From [Ruminococcus] torques ATCC 27756 (lineage in GTDB: Bacteria; Bacillota; Clostridia; Lachnospirales; Lachnospiraceae), in contig NZ_DS264345.1 of the NCBI RefSeq assembly GCF_000153925.1, positions 124,001 to 188,000 of the forward strand: a DNA stretch of 64,000 nucleotides, written 5' to 3'. Shown piece after piece: positions 18,006 through 29,959 of this stretch (positions are counted from its first letter, which is position 1; each line of letters begins with the position of its first letter). The translations under genes were made by a program, and so were the position numbers. Below the pieces are notes generated by a model. That model did no database searches and was not told where the DNA came from. It was given only the letters and a program-made list of their open reading frames with translations.

Positions 18006-19586
18006 ATGTGTTCGATTATGGGATATTGCGGACCGGTAGTCGATTTAGATAAATTTAAAGAAGGTTTCCAAAGAACCATTTCCAGAGGTCCGGATGACAG
18101 CCGGATCGTTGATACGGGAAATGGTCTTCTTGGATTTCACAGACTGGCCATTATGGGATTAACACCGTCCGGAATGCAGCCTTTCCAATTGGATGGAAGT
18201 TACGTGGTCTGCAACGGAGAAATTTATGGATTTGAAAAGATCAAAGAAGAATTGTCTGACCGATATAGCTTTGCAAGCGATTCAGACTGTGAGATCCTTC
18301 TGCCCTTGTATAAAGAATATGGCACAGATATGTTTGCTATGCTGGATGCAGAATTCGCATGTATTCTCTATGACGGCGATACAGGTGAATATATTGCGGC
18401 AAGAGATCCCATTGGAATCCGTCCTCTCTATTACGGATATGATGAAAAAGGTGTGATCCTGTTTGCAAGTGAAGCGAAAAACCTGGTAGGGCTTACTGAC
18501 AAAATCATGCCTTTTCCTCCGGGATATTATTATAAAAACGGCAGTTTTACCTGCTATTGCGATATAACAAAATCAGAACACATATGCCGGGATGATTTAG
18601 AAACCGTATGCCGGAATATCTACGACCTGCTGATCGAAGGAGTAAAGAAACGGCTTGTAGCGGATGCGAAGGTAGGTTTTCTGCTTTCGGGCGGGCTGGA
18701 TTCCTCGCTCGTCTGTGCGATCGCCGCTAAAGAGAGCCGGAAACCTATCCGTACGTTTGCCATCGGGATGCGTGAAGACGCCATTGATTTAAAGTATGCG
18801 AAGCAGACAGCAGAGTACATCGGAAGCGAACATACGGAAATATATATGACGCCGGAGGAAGTGATCGATACGCTGGAAGAGGTGATTCATGTTCTGGGGA
18901 CTTACGATATTACTACGATACGTGCATCTGTGGGTATGTATCTGGTATGTAGGGCAATTCATGAGCAGACAGATATCCGCGTACTTCTCACCGGTGAAAT
19001 ATCGGATGAATTATTTGGATATAAATATACTGATTTCGCCCCCGGTCCGGAGGCGTTCCAAGAAGAATCCGTGAAAAGAATCCGTGAACTTCATATGTAT
19101 GATGTACTAAGGGCAGACCGCTGTATCTCTTCCAATTCTCTTGAGGCAAGAGTTCCGTTCGGAGATCTGGATTTTGTGACTTACGTTATGGCAGTCGATC
19201 CGGAACTGAAAATGAATCATTACGGAAAAGGGAAATATCTTCTCCGTCATGCATTTCAGGAGGATTCGTACCTTCCGCAAGAAATCCTGTGGAGAGAAAA
19301 AGCAGCGTTTTCAGACGCAGTAGGTCATTCCATGGTGGATTATCTGAAAGAATACGCAGAATCCGTTTACACAGATCAGGAGATGGAAACATTATCAGAA
19401 AAGTATACCTATGCACGTCCGTTTACGAAAGAATCTTTGTTGTACAGGGAAATCTTTGAAAAATATTATCCGGGGCAGGCGGAAATGATCGCCGGATTCT
19501 GGATGCCGAACAAAGAGTGGGAGGGGTGTGACGTCAATGACCCTTCAGCCAGAGTGCTTTCAAACTATGGAGAAAGCGGAAAATAA
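18006..19586 (+). CDS. asnB: Asparagine synthetase (glutamine-hydrolysing)
   Basis: A 526-residue enzyme that uses glutamine, aspartate and ATP to make asparagine. The start at 18006 places the catalytic nucleophile at Cys2 (MCSIMGY); GGAGGT at 17993-17998 is 7 bases upstream. The class II amidotransferase half shows FHRLAIMG, VVCNGEIYG and the DSDCE segment; the synthetase half shows the ATP pyrophosphatase loop LSGGLDSSL near residue 228 and LTGEISDELFGY. An in-frame ATG 15 bases further upstream would move the cysteine off the N terminus and is rejected. It follows the hairpin after amt and precedes pyrG by 21 bases. Confidence 0.96.
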   Translation: MCSIMGYCGPVVDLDKFKEGFQRTISRGPDDSRIVDTGNGLLGFHRLAIMGLTPSGMQPFQLDGSYVVCNGEIYGFEKIKEELSDRYSFASDSDCEILLPLYKEYGTDMFAMLDAEFACILYDGDTGEYIAARDPIGIRPLYYGYDEKGVILFASEAKNLVGLTDKIMPFPPGYYYKNGSFTCYCDITKSEHICRDDLETVCRNIYDLLIEGVKKRLVADAKVGFLLSGGLDSSLVCAIAAKESRKPIRTFAIGMREDAIDLKYAKQTAEYIGSEHTEIYMTPEEVIDTLEEVIHVLGTYDITTIRASVGMYLVCRAIHEQTDIRVLLTGEISDELFGYKYTDFAPGPEAFQEESVKRIRELHMYDVLRADRCISSNSLEARVPFGDLDFVTYVMAVDPELKMNHYGKGKYLLRHAFQEDSYLPQEILWREKAAFSDAVGHSMVDYLKEYAESVYTDQEMETLSEKYTYARPFTKESLLYREIFEKYYPGQAEMIAGFWMPNKEWEGCDVNDPSARVLSNYGESGK

Positions 19587-19601
19587 TAGAAAGAGGAATG
19601 A

Positions 19602-21221
<1,620 letters not shown>

Positions 21222-21227
21222 ACAGAT

Positions 21228-22643
21228 ATGGCGATTCATGAAGAATGCGGCGTGTTCGGAATTTTAAGCAGAAAAAGAGAACGTCTTGGGAAACTGGTTT
21301 ATTATGGACTCTATGCACTTCAGCACAGAGGGCAGGAAAGCTGCGGCATTGTTGTAAATGACGATGGCGTCTTTTCGTCGTATAAGGATTTGGGGCTTGT
21401 AAGCGAAGTATTTTCTGAGGATACTCTGGCACATCTTTCGGAAGGAAATATGGCCGTGGGACATGTGCGGTACGGAACGACAGGAAGAAATAATCGAAAG
21501 AATTGTCAGCCTATAGAGGTGAACCATCAGAAAGGGAAAATGGCGCTGGCACATAATGGAAATTTAAGCAATGCGTTAGAGCTTCGTGATAAATTGGAAT
21601 TATCAGGAGCAATTTTCCATACAACCAGCGATACAGAAACGATTGCGTATATGATTACAAGAGAAAGGCTTACTGCGCCTAGTATCGAGGAGGCGGTAAG
21701 CCGCGCCATGACTTCTTTGGAAGGAGCATATTCTCTTATATTAATGTCTTCTGCTAAAATGATCGCAGTGAGAGATCCGTATGGATTCCGTCCCCTTTGT
21801 TACGGGAAAATGCCGGACGGCTCCTATGTGATTGCCTCGGAAAGCTGCGCCCTGACATCTGTAGGCGCGGAACTGATCAGGGATCTTCTTCCGGGAGAGA
21901 TCCTGGTATTTAGCGAAGAAGGCGTCGAGTCGCGCCGGGAACACTGCGGCACGCAGAAACAGAAGACCTGTATATTTGAATATATTTATTTTGCAAGACC
22001 GGACTCTGTCATTGATAAGATCTCTGTATCAGCAGCAAGAATTCAGGCTGGGAAACTATTAGCACAGACAAAACCGGTCAAGGCGGATATTGTAATCGGC
22101 GTTCCGGACAGCGGTCTGGACGCGGCGCTTGGATTTTCTGAAGTTTCAGGAATTCCTTATGGAATCGGACTTGTCAAGAACAAATACATTGGAAGAACTT
22201 TTATATCTCCCGGTCAAAAAGAACGGATCGATCTGGTGCGGATGAAGTTGAGTCCGATCCCATCGGTTATTCAGGGAAAACGAGTAGTTTTAATTGATGA
22301 TTCCATTGTAAGAGGAACTACAAGCAGACAGCTTGTAAGTCTTTTAAGAGAGGCAGGCGCAAAAGAGATCCATCTAAGAATCTCTGCACCTCCGTTTCTG
22401 CATCCGTGTTATTATGGTACAGACATCGATTCGGAAGAAAATCTTATTGCATCCCACCATGGAGAAAAAGAGGTCGCCACGCTCATCGGGGCGGATTCAC
22501 TTGGCTATCTTCCGTTGGAATGCCTTCATGAACTGACAGGAACGCATTCATATTGTGACGCTTGTTTTAGCGGGAAATACGCGACTGAAATTCCCACAGA
22601 TGTCCGAAAGGACCGATTTGAACAAAAATTATCCGAGAGGTGA
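21228..22643 (+). CDS. purF: Amidophosphoribosyltransferase
   Basis: A 471-residue enzyme for the first step of purine synthesis, PRPP plus glutamine to phosphoribosylamine. The start MAIHEECGVFG puts the Ntn nucleophile at Cys7, so a six-residue propeptide should be removed, as known for the Bacillus-type enzyme. Further motifs are LQHRGQESCG, GHVRYGTTG, HNGNLSN and RDPYGFRPL in the amidotransferase half and the PRPP loop VVLIDDSIVRGTTS in the transferase half. Cysteines near residues 241, 389 and 449 could hold the iron-sulphur cluster of this class. It is away from other pur genes and instead sits among glutamine-using genes. Confidence 0.96.
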   Translation: MAIHEECGVFGILSRKRERLGKLVYYGLYALQHRGQESCGIVVNDDGVFSSYKDLGLVSEVFSEDTLAHLSEGNMAVGHVRYGTTGRNNRKNCQPIEVNHQKGKMALAHNGNLSNALELRDKLELSGAIFHTTSDTETIAYMITRERLTAPSIEEAVSRAMTSLEGAYSLILMSSAKMIAVRDPYGFRPLCYGKMPDGSYVIASESCALTSVGAELIRDLLPGEILVFSEEGVESRREHCGTQKQKTCIFEYIYFARPDSVIDKISVSAARIQAGKLLAQTKPVKADIVIGVPDSGLDAALGFSEVSGIPYGIGLVKNKYIGRTFISPGQKERIDLVRMKLSPIPSVIQGKRVVLIDDSIVRGTTSRQLVSLLREAGAKEIHLRISAPPFLHPCYYGTDIDSEENLIASHHGEKEVATLIGADSLGYLPLECLHELTGTHSYCDACFSGKYATEIPTDVRKDRFEQKLSER

Positions 22644-22648
22644 AACAA

Positions 22649-23749
22649 ATGGAAAAATGGAATAAGAAGCTTCTTCTGGAAGACGGAAGTCAATTTTATG
22701 GCTATGGGTTTGGCAGTCAGGAAGAGAAAATAACGGAAATAGTATTTAATACGGCGCCGGTTGGGTATCAGGAGATCCTTTCTGATCCATCCTACACATA
22801 TCAGACCGTTGTTATGGCATATCCGTTGATCGGAAATTACGGGATTGCAAAAGAAGACTTTGAGACAAAACAACCTTCCATCGGCGGGCTTGCCGTGAGA
22901 GATTATAATGATATTCCTTCCAATTTCCGCAGCGCCGCCACGCTGGACGAGGTGATGAAACAGTATCATATTCCCGGTATTTACGGCATTGATACGAGAA
23001 AACTGGTAAGAAAGATCCGGGATTTCGGAAGTTGTAAGGCGCTGCTTACAGATGCGCAGACATCGCCGGAAGAAGGATTGAAAAAACTGGCAGGATTTGA
23101 GATTCCGAAAGATGCCGTAGAAAAGGTCAGTTCTAAAGAAATAAGATACTGTGCCGCCAAACAGGAAAATTATCTTGTGGCGGCCATTGATTGCGGAATA
23201 AAAGAAAATATTATACGAAGTTTAAATGCAAGAGGCTGCAGCGTCATGGTATATCCATGGAACACTTCTTATGAAGAAATTCAAAAACAAAACCCGGACG
23301 GCGTCTTTTTGTCTAATGGACCGGGCAATCCGAAGGATGTAAAGCCGGTTCTGGAACTGGTACGGAAAATAAGAGGAAACTTTCCATTATTTGGAATATG
23401 CCTTGGACATCAGATGATCGGGCTTGCCTATGGCGCGGGGACTTATAAGTTGAAATTCGGACACCGGGGAGGAAACCATCCGGTAAAAAACTTAAAAACC
23501 GGGAAAATAGAAATCACGTCCCAGAATCATTCTTATGCTGTAGATTATGCCAGTCTGAAAAATACCGATCTGGAGATGACCCATATCAATCTGCTGGATC
23601 ATACAGTAGAAGGAATTGCCTGCAGAAAAGATCATGTTTTCAGCGTCCAGTATCATCCGGAAAGCGCTCCCGGACCTCAGGACAGCGGGTATTTGTTTGA
23701 TCAATTTATACAGATGATGGAGGAAAACAAACATGGCAAAGCGAACTGA
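22649..23749 (+). CDS. carA: Carbamoyl-phosphate synthase small (glutaminase) subunit
   Basis: A 366-residue glutaminase subunit that feeds ammonia to CarB. The first half carries the CarA-specific domain ([44 protein letters not shown]). The class I amidotransferase half carries the nucleophile in GICLGHQ, the supporting QNHSYAV and the His-Glu pair in [16 protein letters not shown] at 22635-22640 is 8 bases before ATG 22649; a GTG at 22640 overlaps that site and is rejected. It overlaps carB by 17 bases. Confidence 0.96.
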   Translation: MEKWNKKLLLEDGSQFYGYGFGSQEEKITEIVFNTAPVGYQEILSDPSYTYQTVVMAYPLIGNYGIAKEDFETKQPSIGGLAVRDYNDIPSNFRSAATLDEVMKQYHIPGIYGIDTRKLVRKIRDFGSCKALLTDAQTSPEEGLKKLAGFEIPKDAVEKVSSKEIRYCAAKQENYLVAAIDCGIKENIIRSLNARGCSVMVYPWNTSYEEIQKQNPDGVFLSNGPGNPKDVKPVLELVRKIRGNFPLFGICLGHQMIGLAYGAGTYKLKFGHRGGNHPVKNLKTGKIEITSQNHSYAVDYASLKNTDLEMTHINLLDHTVEGIACRKDHVFSVQYHPESAPGPQDSGYLFDQFIQMMEENKHGKAN

Positions 23750-26700
23750 TATAAAGAAAATACTGGTTATTGGTTCTGGTCCTATTGTAATCGGACAGGC
23801 AGCGGAATTTGATTATGCGGGAACACAGGCATGTCTTGCGCTGAAAGAAGAGGGGTATGAAGTAATCCTGTGCAATTCCAATCCGGCGACTATAATGACA
23901 GACCCTGCCATTGCAGATAAAGTTTATATGGAGCCTCTTACATTGGAATATATGGCAAAAATCGTCCGCCATGAGCGTCCGGACGCCATAGTACCCGGAA
24001 TCGGAGGGCAGACAGGACTGAATCTTGCAATGCAGCTCGAGAAAAAAGGAGTTTTGAAAGAATGTCAGACAGAACTGCTTGGAACTGGAAGTGAAAGCAT
24101 CCGGCAGGCAGAAGACAGAGAACTGTTTAAAGAATTGTGCGAAAAATTAGGAGAACCGGTACTGCCGTCCCTTGTCGCCAATACAGCAGAAGAAGCCCTT
24201 CAGGCGGCAAAGACCATCGGTTATCCGGTAGTTCTGCGTCCGGCTTTTACTCTGGGCGGAACCGGGGGAGGGTTTGCAGACGATGAACAGGAATTTCTGG
24301 GGCTTATTCATAATGCGCTTGCCTTGTCGCCGGTTCATCAGGTATTGGTTGAAAAAAGCATTAAAGGTTTTAAAGAAATTGAATATGAAGTCATTCGTGA
24401 TTCTAATGATACGGCAATTACGGTGTGCAACATGGAAAATCTGGATCCGGTAGGAATCCATACAGGAGATTCGATCGTAGTCTGCCCATCCCAAACCTTG
24501 ACGAATAAGGAATACCAGATGCTGCGAGACAGTGCGCTAAGGCTGATCCGGGCTCTTAGGGTGGAAGGGGGATGCAATGTACAGTTCGCACTGGATCCTC
24601 ATTCTTTCCGGTACTACGTTATCGAAGTGAACCCACGTGTTTCCCGTTCTTCTGCACTGGCGTCAAAAGCAAGCGGATATCCCATTGCCAGAGTGTCTGC
24701 AAAAATCAGCGTAGGTATGACTCTGGACGAGATCCCCCTTGTAAACACCCCTGCTTCCTTTGAGCCTGCCTTAGATTATGTAGTAACGAAAATGCCTCGT
24801 TTTCCGTTTGATAAGTTTGCAGATGCCAATCAAAAGTTAGGCACGCAGATGAAAGCGACCGGAGAGGTGATGAGCATTGGACGAACATTTGAAGAAAGTC
24901 TGTTAAAGGCGATCCGTTCCCTGGAAACGGGAGTATTTCATCTATATATGGAGAAATTCGATGAAAAGACAAGGGAAGAGCTTCTTTCCTATATAAAAGC
25001 AGGAACGGACGACAGGATCTTTGCCGTTGCACAATTATTAAGACTTGGCTGCAATGTTCAGCAAATTGCTTTTGAAACAAAGATTGACGGCTTTTTCCTG
25101 GAAAAAATGAAGAAAATCATAGAAATGGAAAATATGTTAAAAGCAAATCCATGGAACAGGGACGTCCTGCATGAGGCAAAAAGAGGAGGATTTTCCGATC
25201 GCGCTGTGGCATGGCTCTGGAATACAGACGAAGATACTGTCTTTCGCATTAGAAAAGAAATGCATCTGTTCCCGGTTTATAAAATGATCGACACCTGCGC
25301 TTCTGAATTTGACAGTTATGTCCCTTATTTTTATTCTACTTACGAAGAAGAAAACGAATCGATAGCAGAGGACAGAAAAAAAATTCTGGTGCTTGGATCA
25401 GGTCCTATCCGAATCGGTCAGGGCGTAGAGTTTGATTATTCGACAGTTCATGCCGTAAAAACAATACGCAATGCCGGATATGAGGCCATTGTGATCAACA
25501 ATAATCCGGAAACAGTTTCTACGGATTATACGACTTCCGATAAGCTGTATTTTGAACCTCTCTGTGTCGAAGACGTGATGAACGTAATTGAACTGGAGCG
25601 GCCGGATGGCGTAATCGCCTCGCTGGGAGGGCAGACTGCCGTGAATCTGGCAGAGCCTCTGGAATCCAGAGGCGTAACGATCATCGGAACAGACTGCGAG
25701 GCGATCGAAAAGGCAGAGAACAGGGAGTCCTTTGAGAAGCTTTTGGCCGCGCTTTCTATTCCGCAGCCCAAAGGTCAGGCTGTAACGAATATTGAAGATG
25801 GTGTAAAGGCGGCAGCTGCAATAGGCTATCCTGTGCTGGTACGTCCGAGCTTTGTATTAGGCGGAAGAGCCATGCAGATCGTGGCAAAAGAAGAACAACT
25901 GCGGCAATATCTGAAAACGGCGGTGGAGATCAATGAAGAAAAACCGGTATTAGTGGATCATTATATCAGAGGAAAAGAAGTGGAGATCGACGGAATCTGC
26001 GACGGTCAGGATGTATTTGTGCCCGGCATCATGGAACTGGTGGAGAGAACCGGCGTACATTCCGGCGATTCCATCAGTGTGTATCCGAGTTACAGCATTT
26101 CAGACCATGTAAAAGAAGTGATTCTGGATTATACAAGAAGATTAGGTCTTGGAATCGGAATCAGAGGATTGTTTAATATTCAGTTTATTGTGGATCAGGA
26201 GGAAAACGTGTATATTATAGAAGTAAATCCACGCTCATCCAGAACCGTTCCGTTTTTATCAAAAGCCACAGGTTATTCTCTGGCGGATATTGCGACAAGA
26301 GTGATTCTTGGCATCAGCCTGAAAGAGCAGGGCATCGACACATGTTATCCGGAAGAAAAGAGTTTCTGGTATGTAAAAGCGCCCGCGTTTTCTTTTGCTA
26401 AGTTAAATGGAATGGATGCGTATCTGTCCCCTGAGATGAAATCAACAGGAGAAGCCATAGGATACGATCGAAAATTTCCTCGAGCCATGTATAAAGCCTT
26501 AATCGCTTCCGGTGTGAAAATGCAGAACTACGGAACGGTCATGGTAACTCTGGCTGATGAAGATAAAGAAGAGGCGCTGCCTCTTATTCGACGGTTTTAT
26601 GAAATGGGATTCAATATAGAGGCAACAGTCGGAACCGGAGAGTTTCTGAAAGCGCATGGGATTCGCACTCGTATCCGCAGAAAGCTTAGTGAAAACAGCA

Positions 26701-26912
26701 CCGAAATTCTGGAAGCGATAAGATCCGGCTATGTAAGCTATGTCATTAACACAAGAGCCATTTTATCCGGCGTTCATTATGAAGACGGACTGGCGATCAG
26801 AAGGACAGCCATCGAAAACAACGTAACGATGTTTACCTCTTTGGATACCGTAAAGGTACTTCTGGACGTGCTGGAAGAAATTACCATAGGTGTTTCGCCT
26901 CTTTACGCATAA
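23733..26912 (+). CDS. carB: Carbamoyl-phosphate synthase large subunit
   Basis: A 1059-residue enzyme that makes carbamoyl phosphate for pyrimidine and arginine synthesis. It has the two homologous halves expected: [18 protein letters not shown] at the start and [18 protein letters not shown] near residue 553, each followed by an ATP-grasp domain ([12 protein letters not shown] and [11 protein letters not shown]) and IEVNPR motifs. The C-terminal 140 residues form the MGS-like allosteric domain. The start overlaps carA by 17 bases. dapL follows after 24 bases. The length is typical of Gram-positive CarB. Confidence 0.97.
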   Translation: MAKRTDIKKILVIGSGPIVIGQAAEFDYAGTQACLALKEEGYEVILCNSNPATIMTDPAIADKVYMEPLTLEYMAKIVRHERPDAIVPGIGGQTGLNLAMQLEKKGVLKECQTELLGTGSESIRQAEDRELFKELCEKLGEPVLPSLVANTAEEALQAAKTIGYPVVLRPAFTLGGTGGGFADDEQEFLGLIHNALALSPVHQVLVEKSIKGFKEIEYEVIRDSNDTAITVCNMENLDPVGIHTGDSIVVCPSQTLTNKEYQMLRDSALRLIRALRVEGGCNVQFALDPHSFRYYVIEVNPRVSRSSALASKASGYPIARVSAKISVGMTLDEIPLVNTPASFEPALDYVVTKMPRFPFDKFADANQKLGTQMKATGEVMSIGRTFEESLLKAIRSLETGVFHLYMEKFDEKTREELLSYIKAGTDDRIFAVAQLLRLGCNVQQIAFETKIDGFFLEKMKKIIEMENMLKANPWNRDVLHEAKRGGFSDRAVAWLWNTDEDTVFRIRKEMHLFPVYKMIDTCASEFDSYVPYFYSTYEEENESIAEDRKKILVLGSGPIRIGQGVEFDYSTVHAVKTIRNAGYEAIVINNNPETVSTDYTTSDKLYFEPLCVEDVMNVIELERPDGVIASLGGQTAVNLAEPLESRGVTIIGTDCEAIEKAENRESFEKLLAALSIPQPKGQAVTNIEDGVKAAAAIGYPVLVRPSFVLGGRAMQIVAKEEQLRQYLKTAVEINEEKPVLVDHYIRGKEVEIDGICDGQDVFVPGIMELVERTGVHSGDSISVYPSYSISDHVKEVILDYTRRLGLGIGIRGLFNIQFIVDQEENVYIIEVNPRSSRTVPFLSKATGYSLADIATRVILGISLKEQGIDTCYPEEKSFWYVKAPAFSFAKLNGMDAYLSPEMKSTGEAIGYDRKFPRAMYKALIASGVKMQNYGTVMVTLADEDKEEALPLIRRFYEMGFNIEATVGTGEFLKAHGIRTRIRRKLSENSTEILEAIRSGYVSYVINTRAILSGVHYEDGLAIRRTAIENNVTMFTSLDTVKVLLDVLEEITIGVSPLYA

Positions 26913-26936
26913 AAACAAAAAAAGGAGAACTGCAGA

Positions 26937-28127
26937 ATGATACCAAATATGAATTATCAAAATTTAAAAGAATCTTATTTGTTTTATAATATCGCCCAGA
27001 AAACAAAAGCTTATCTGGAAGCACATCCGGGAGCGCATCTCTATAGAATGGGAATTGGCGACGTTTCTCTGCCGCTTTGCGATGCCGTTATCCAAAAACT
27101 TCATGAGGCAGTAGAAGATCAGGCTCATAAAACAACCTTTCATGGATATATGCCGGAATGCGGAGATACGGAACTTCGGACAACCATTGCGGCATACTAT
27201 CAAAAAAGAGGAGTAAAATTAAGCCATGAGGAAGTCTTTGTCTCCAGCGGGGCAAGTGATGAGCTGGGAGATATTTTGGATTTGTTCGGAAAAGAAAAGA
27301 CAGTGCTGATCATGGAACCGGCTTATCCTGCTTATGTGGATGCGAACGTGATTGCCGGAAACACGATTATCCATATTCCGGCGGGAGAAGAGAACGGATT
27401 TGTTCCTGTGCCGGATCCGGACATTGCGGCAGACGTGATCTACATCTGCTCTCCGAATAATCCAACCGGCGCTGTATTTGACCGGGAGGCATTACAGGCA
27501 TGGGTGGATTATGCCAACAAAATGAATGCCATCATCCTGTTTGATGCCGCATATGAGGCATTTATTGAAGAAGATGACATCCCCCACAGTATTTTTGAAA
27601 TCCCGGAAGCGAGAACCTGTGCCATTGAAATTTGCTCTTTGTCTAAGACCGCGGGCTTTACAGGAACACGCTGCGGATATACAGTCATTCCAAAAGAACT
27701 GTTTCGCGGCGGAATGAGTCTGAACCAGATGTGGGTAAGAAACCGGACGACGAAAACAAACGGTGTATCTTATCTTATCCAAAAAGGAGCTTCGGCTGTA
27801 TTTACGGAAGAAGGACAGCGGCAGATTCGGGAGGGGATTCAAATCTATAAAAAGAATGGAAGATGTCTGACGGAAGTACTGGATCGGCTCGGCATCTGGT
27901 ACTGCGGAGGGAAAAACGCTCCTTATATTTGGATGAAATGCCCGAATGGAATGGGAAGCTGGGAGTTTTTTGATTACCTGCTTAATGAAATCCAGGTAGT
28001 GGGAACGCCCGGAGAAGGGTTTGGAGCGTGCGGCGAGGGATATTTCCGTTTCTCTACTTTCGGGTCGCCGGAAGATACGAAAGAGGCGGCTGGAAGGCTG
28101 GAACTGCTTCTTCAGAAACTGCTTTGA
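26937..28127 (+). CDS. dapL: LL-diaminopimelate aminotransferase-like PLP enzyme
   Basis: A 396-residue class I/II aminotransferase. LYRMGIGDVSLPL and the PLP-lysine segment SLSKTAGFTGTRCGY closely resemble DapL, which transfers an amino group from glutamate to tetrahydrodipicolinate to give LL-diaminopimelate for lysine and peptidoglycan. CSPNNPTGAVFDR is the usual cofactor-site segment. It follows carB by 24 bases with AAAGGAG upstream, so it is probably the last gene of the glutamine operon, consistent with glutamate as donor. The assignment among close aminotransferase families is good but not certain. Confidence 0.88.
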   Translation: MIPNMNYQNLKESYLFYNIAQKTKAYLEAHPGAHLYRMGIGDVSLPLCDAVIQKLHEAVEDQAHKTTFHGYMPECGDTELRTTIAAYYQKRGVKLSHEEVFVSSGASDELGDILDLFGKEKTVLIMEPAYPAYVDANVIAGNTIIHIPAGEENGFVPVPDPDIAADVIYICSPNNPTGAVFDREALQAWVDYANKMNAIILFDAAYEAFIEEDDIPHSIFEIPEARTCAIEICSLSKTAGFTGTRCGYTVIPKELFRGGMSLNQMWVRNRTTKTNGVSYLIQKGASAVFTEEGQRQIREGIQIYKKNGRCLTEVLDRLGIWYCGGKNAPYIWMKCPNGMGSWEFFDYLLNEIQVVGTPGEGFGACGEGYFRFSTFGSPEDTKEAAGRLELLLQKLL

Positions 28128-28339
28128 TTTCGGGCCGTCATGAACCTGCCTGTAAGGGAGCGCGGTTTTAATCTTATAAATTTTACTTTGATTTAACAAT
28201 GAAGCGCTAGTCGATTTTACATGTTTTTTATACAATGATATCACAGCGGTAAAATGTAATGTTGTGAAAATGAAGAAAAGATGATATGCCGTACATCCGG
28301 TATTTACAATGAGATGAGGAAATTTTGCCTAAAACGTAG

Positions 28340-28581
28340 GACGAGCGGACATCGGCTCTCTTTTCGGTCTTCATATCAAAGACTGAAGAGCTTGCGATGG
28401 AGCTGAAAAAAGATTATACTATTGCCATAGTTACATATAATATGCAGCAGGCAGTGCGCATGTCTGCCAATACGGCGTTTTTCCTTCTCGGAGAAGTGTG
28501 GAATGCAACAATACAGAAAAACTGTTTTCAATACCGTCAGATAAAAGAACGGAAGACTATATCACAGGGAGGTTTGGTTAA
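28340..28581 (+). pseudogene. pstB: Remnant of pstB (phosphate ABC transporter ATPase), C-terminal third
   Basis: The translation from 28340 reads DERTSALF, then [18 protein letters not shown] and TAFFLLGEV, which aligns with the Walker B/switch region of PstB (DEPTSALDP, then KDYTxVIVTHNMQQA). The codon before it is TAG. Near 28500 the homology moves by one frame and continues as [22 protein letters not shown], the exact PstB C terminus, ending at TAA 28579-28581. The Walker B proline, the D-loop and the switch histidine (Tyr here) are lost. The first two thirds are missing, apart from possible traces at 28265-28339. It is 3 bases upstream of phoU, the normal pst-phoU arrangement, so the transporter operon has been deleted down to this scar. 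Confidence 0.88.
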
Positions 28582-28584
28582 GCT

Positions 28585-29253
28585 ATGCGTAACAGATTTG
28601 ACAGACAGCTTCATTTATTGGACGAGCAGCTTACCCATATGGGCGAGTTGTGCGAGACTGCGATTGCAAAAGCAACGCAGGCATTGAAGGACGGAAGCAT
28701 TGAACAGGCAAAAGTGATCATTGCCGAGGATGAGGAGATTGATCAGATTGAAAAAGATATTGAACGTCTCTGTCTGAAACTTCTCCTTCAGCAGCAGCCC
28801 GTGGCAAAGGATCTTCGCAGGATTTCTGCGGCTCTGAAAATGATCACAGATATGGAACGTATCGGAGATCAGACATCGGATATTGCAGAGATCATTTTGT
28901 CGTCAAAAGGAGTTGCGGCTACAGATGAGATCCATGTAATCGGTACGATGGCATCTGAGGTGAGCAAGATGGTCCGCACCAGCGTCACGGCATATGTTGA
29001 GAAAGATTTAGAGCTTGCACGCAGCGTGATGAAGGCGGACGATGAGATCGATCAGTATTTCGAGGAAGTGCGGGATGAGATGATCGAGTTTATAAGAGAA
29101 GAAAAAGGCGAGAACGGGAAACGCATTTTTGATCTGATCATGGTGACAAAATATCTGGAACGTATCGGAGATCATGCGACGAATATTGCCGAATGGGTAG
29201 AATTTTCCATTACGGGAGTGCATAAGGATCATGCGATCATACATGCGGAATAA
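28585..29253 (+). CDS. phoU: Phosphate signalling regulator PhoU
   Basis: A 222-residue all-helical protein with two three-helix PhoU repeats. The repeats are visible from [19 protein letters not shown] and from a second block near residue 120 with [13 protein letters not shown] close to the end. The [12 protein letters not shown] motif in repeat 1 and [12 protein letters not shown] in repeat 2 are the metal-binding Asp/Glu clusters. PhoU normally conveys the state of the Pst transporter to the PhoR kinase; here pstB next to it is a remnant, so it either works with another transporter or only with the kinase downstream. GGGAGG lies 12 bases before the ATG, inside the pseudogene end. Confidence 0.95.
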   Translation: MRNRFDRQLHLLDEQLTHMGELCETAIAKATQALKDGSIEQAKVIIAEDEEIDQIEKDIERLCLKLLLQQQPVAKDLRRISAALKMITDMERIGDQTSDIAEIILSSKGVAATDEIHVIGTMASEVSKMVRTSVTAYVEKDLELARSVMKADDEIDQYFEEVRDEMIEFIREEKGENGKRIFDLIMVTKYLERIGDHATNIAEWVEFSITGVHKDHAIIHAE

Positions 29254-29284
29254 TGAACAAAACAAGTAAAGGAGAACTGGAAGA

Positions 29285-29959
29285 ATGATATATTGCGTGG
29301 AAGATGACGACAATATCAGAGAACTGGTCATATATACATTGGAGACAACGGGGCTTAAAGCCAGAGGGTTTGCGGATGGTTCGGCCTTTACGGAGGCTCT
29401 GGCGTTTGAAACGCCGGAGCTTATTTTGCTTGATATCATGCTTCCGGGAGAAGACGGTCTGGAGATATTAAAAAAATTAAAATGTTCGTCCAAGACGAAA
29501 AGTATTCCGGTGATTATGGTAACTGCAAAAGGATCGGAATATGATAAAGTGATCGGTCTGGATTCGGGAGCGGACGATTATGTGACAAAACCGTTTGGGA
29601 TGATGGAGCTTGTTTCCCGCATCAAGGCGGTTCTTCGCAGAAGCAAAGGATCGCAGGAAAGGGAAAATCCGGAAATACAAGGAGTTCATATTGATGTGAA
29701 GAAACATGAAGTGACCGTAGATGGACGGACAGTACCTCTTACATTAAAAGAATTTGAACTGCTTGAAAAGCTGATGAGAAACGAAGGAATTGTTTTGACA
29801 AGAGATCAGTTGCTTACAGAAATATGGGGATATGATTTTGACGGAGAAACAAGAACTGTTGATGTACATATCAGGACGCTTAGACAAAAGCTGGGTGAAA
29901 AGGGAGAAATCATTCAGACAGTACGCGGAGTCGGGTATCGCATAGGAGGAAGCGCATGA
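29285..29959 (+). CDS. OmpR/PhoB-family response regulator
   Basis: A 224-residue regulator with an intact receiver (EDDDN acidic pair, phospho-acceptor Asp in LLDIMLPG at about residue 52, TAK switch residues, Lys in YVTKPF) and a C-terminal winged-helix domain ending RTVDVHIRTLRQKLG and VRGVGYRIG. Its position after phoU and before a kinase suggests control of the phosphate response, as for PhoP/PhoB. The stop overlaps the kinase start by 4 bases. GGAGAACTGGAAGA is the ribosome binding region. Confidence 0.93.
   Translation: MIYCVEDDDNIRELVIYTLETTGLKARGFADGSAFTEALAFETPELILLDIMLPGEDGLEILKKLKCSSKTKSIPVIMVTAKGSEYDKVIGLDSGADDYVTKPFGMMELVSRIKAVLRRSKGSQERENPEIQGVHIDVKKHEVTVDGRTVPLTLKEFELLEKLMRNEGIVLTRDQLLTEIWGYDFDGETRTVDVHIRTLRQKLGEKGEIIQTVRGVGYRIGGSA

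Noticed and set aside
27492-28244. A 250-residue minus-strand frame opposite dapL
   Set aside because: Composition is Phe/Arg/Ser-rich as expected from the antisense frame of a real gene; no motif or start site.
28128-28339. Third copy of repeat A near GCGCGGTTTTAA
   Set aside because: Only about 11 bases match and the flanking stems are missing. Apart from possible pstB traces after 28265, nothing else is seen in this 212-base stretch.
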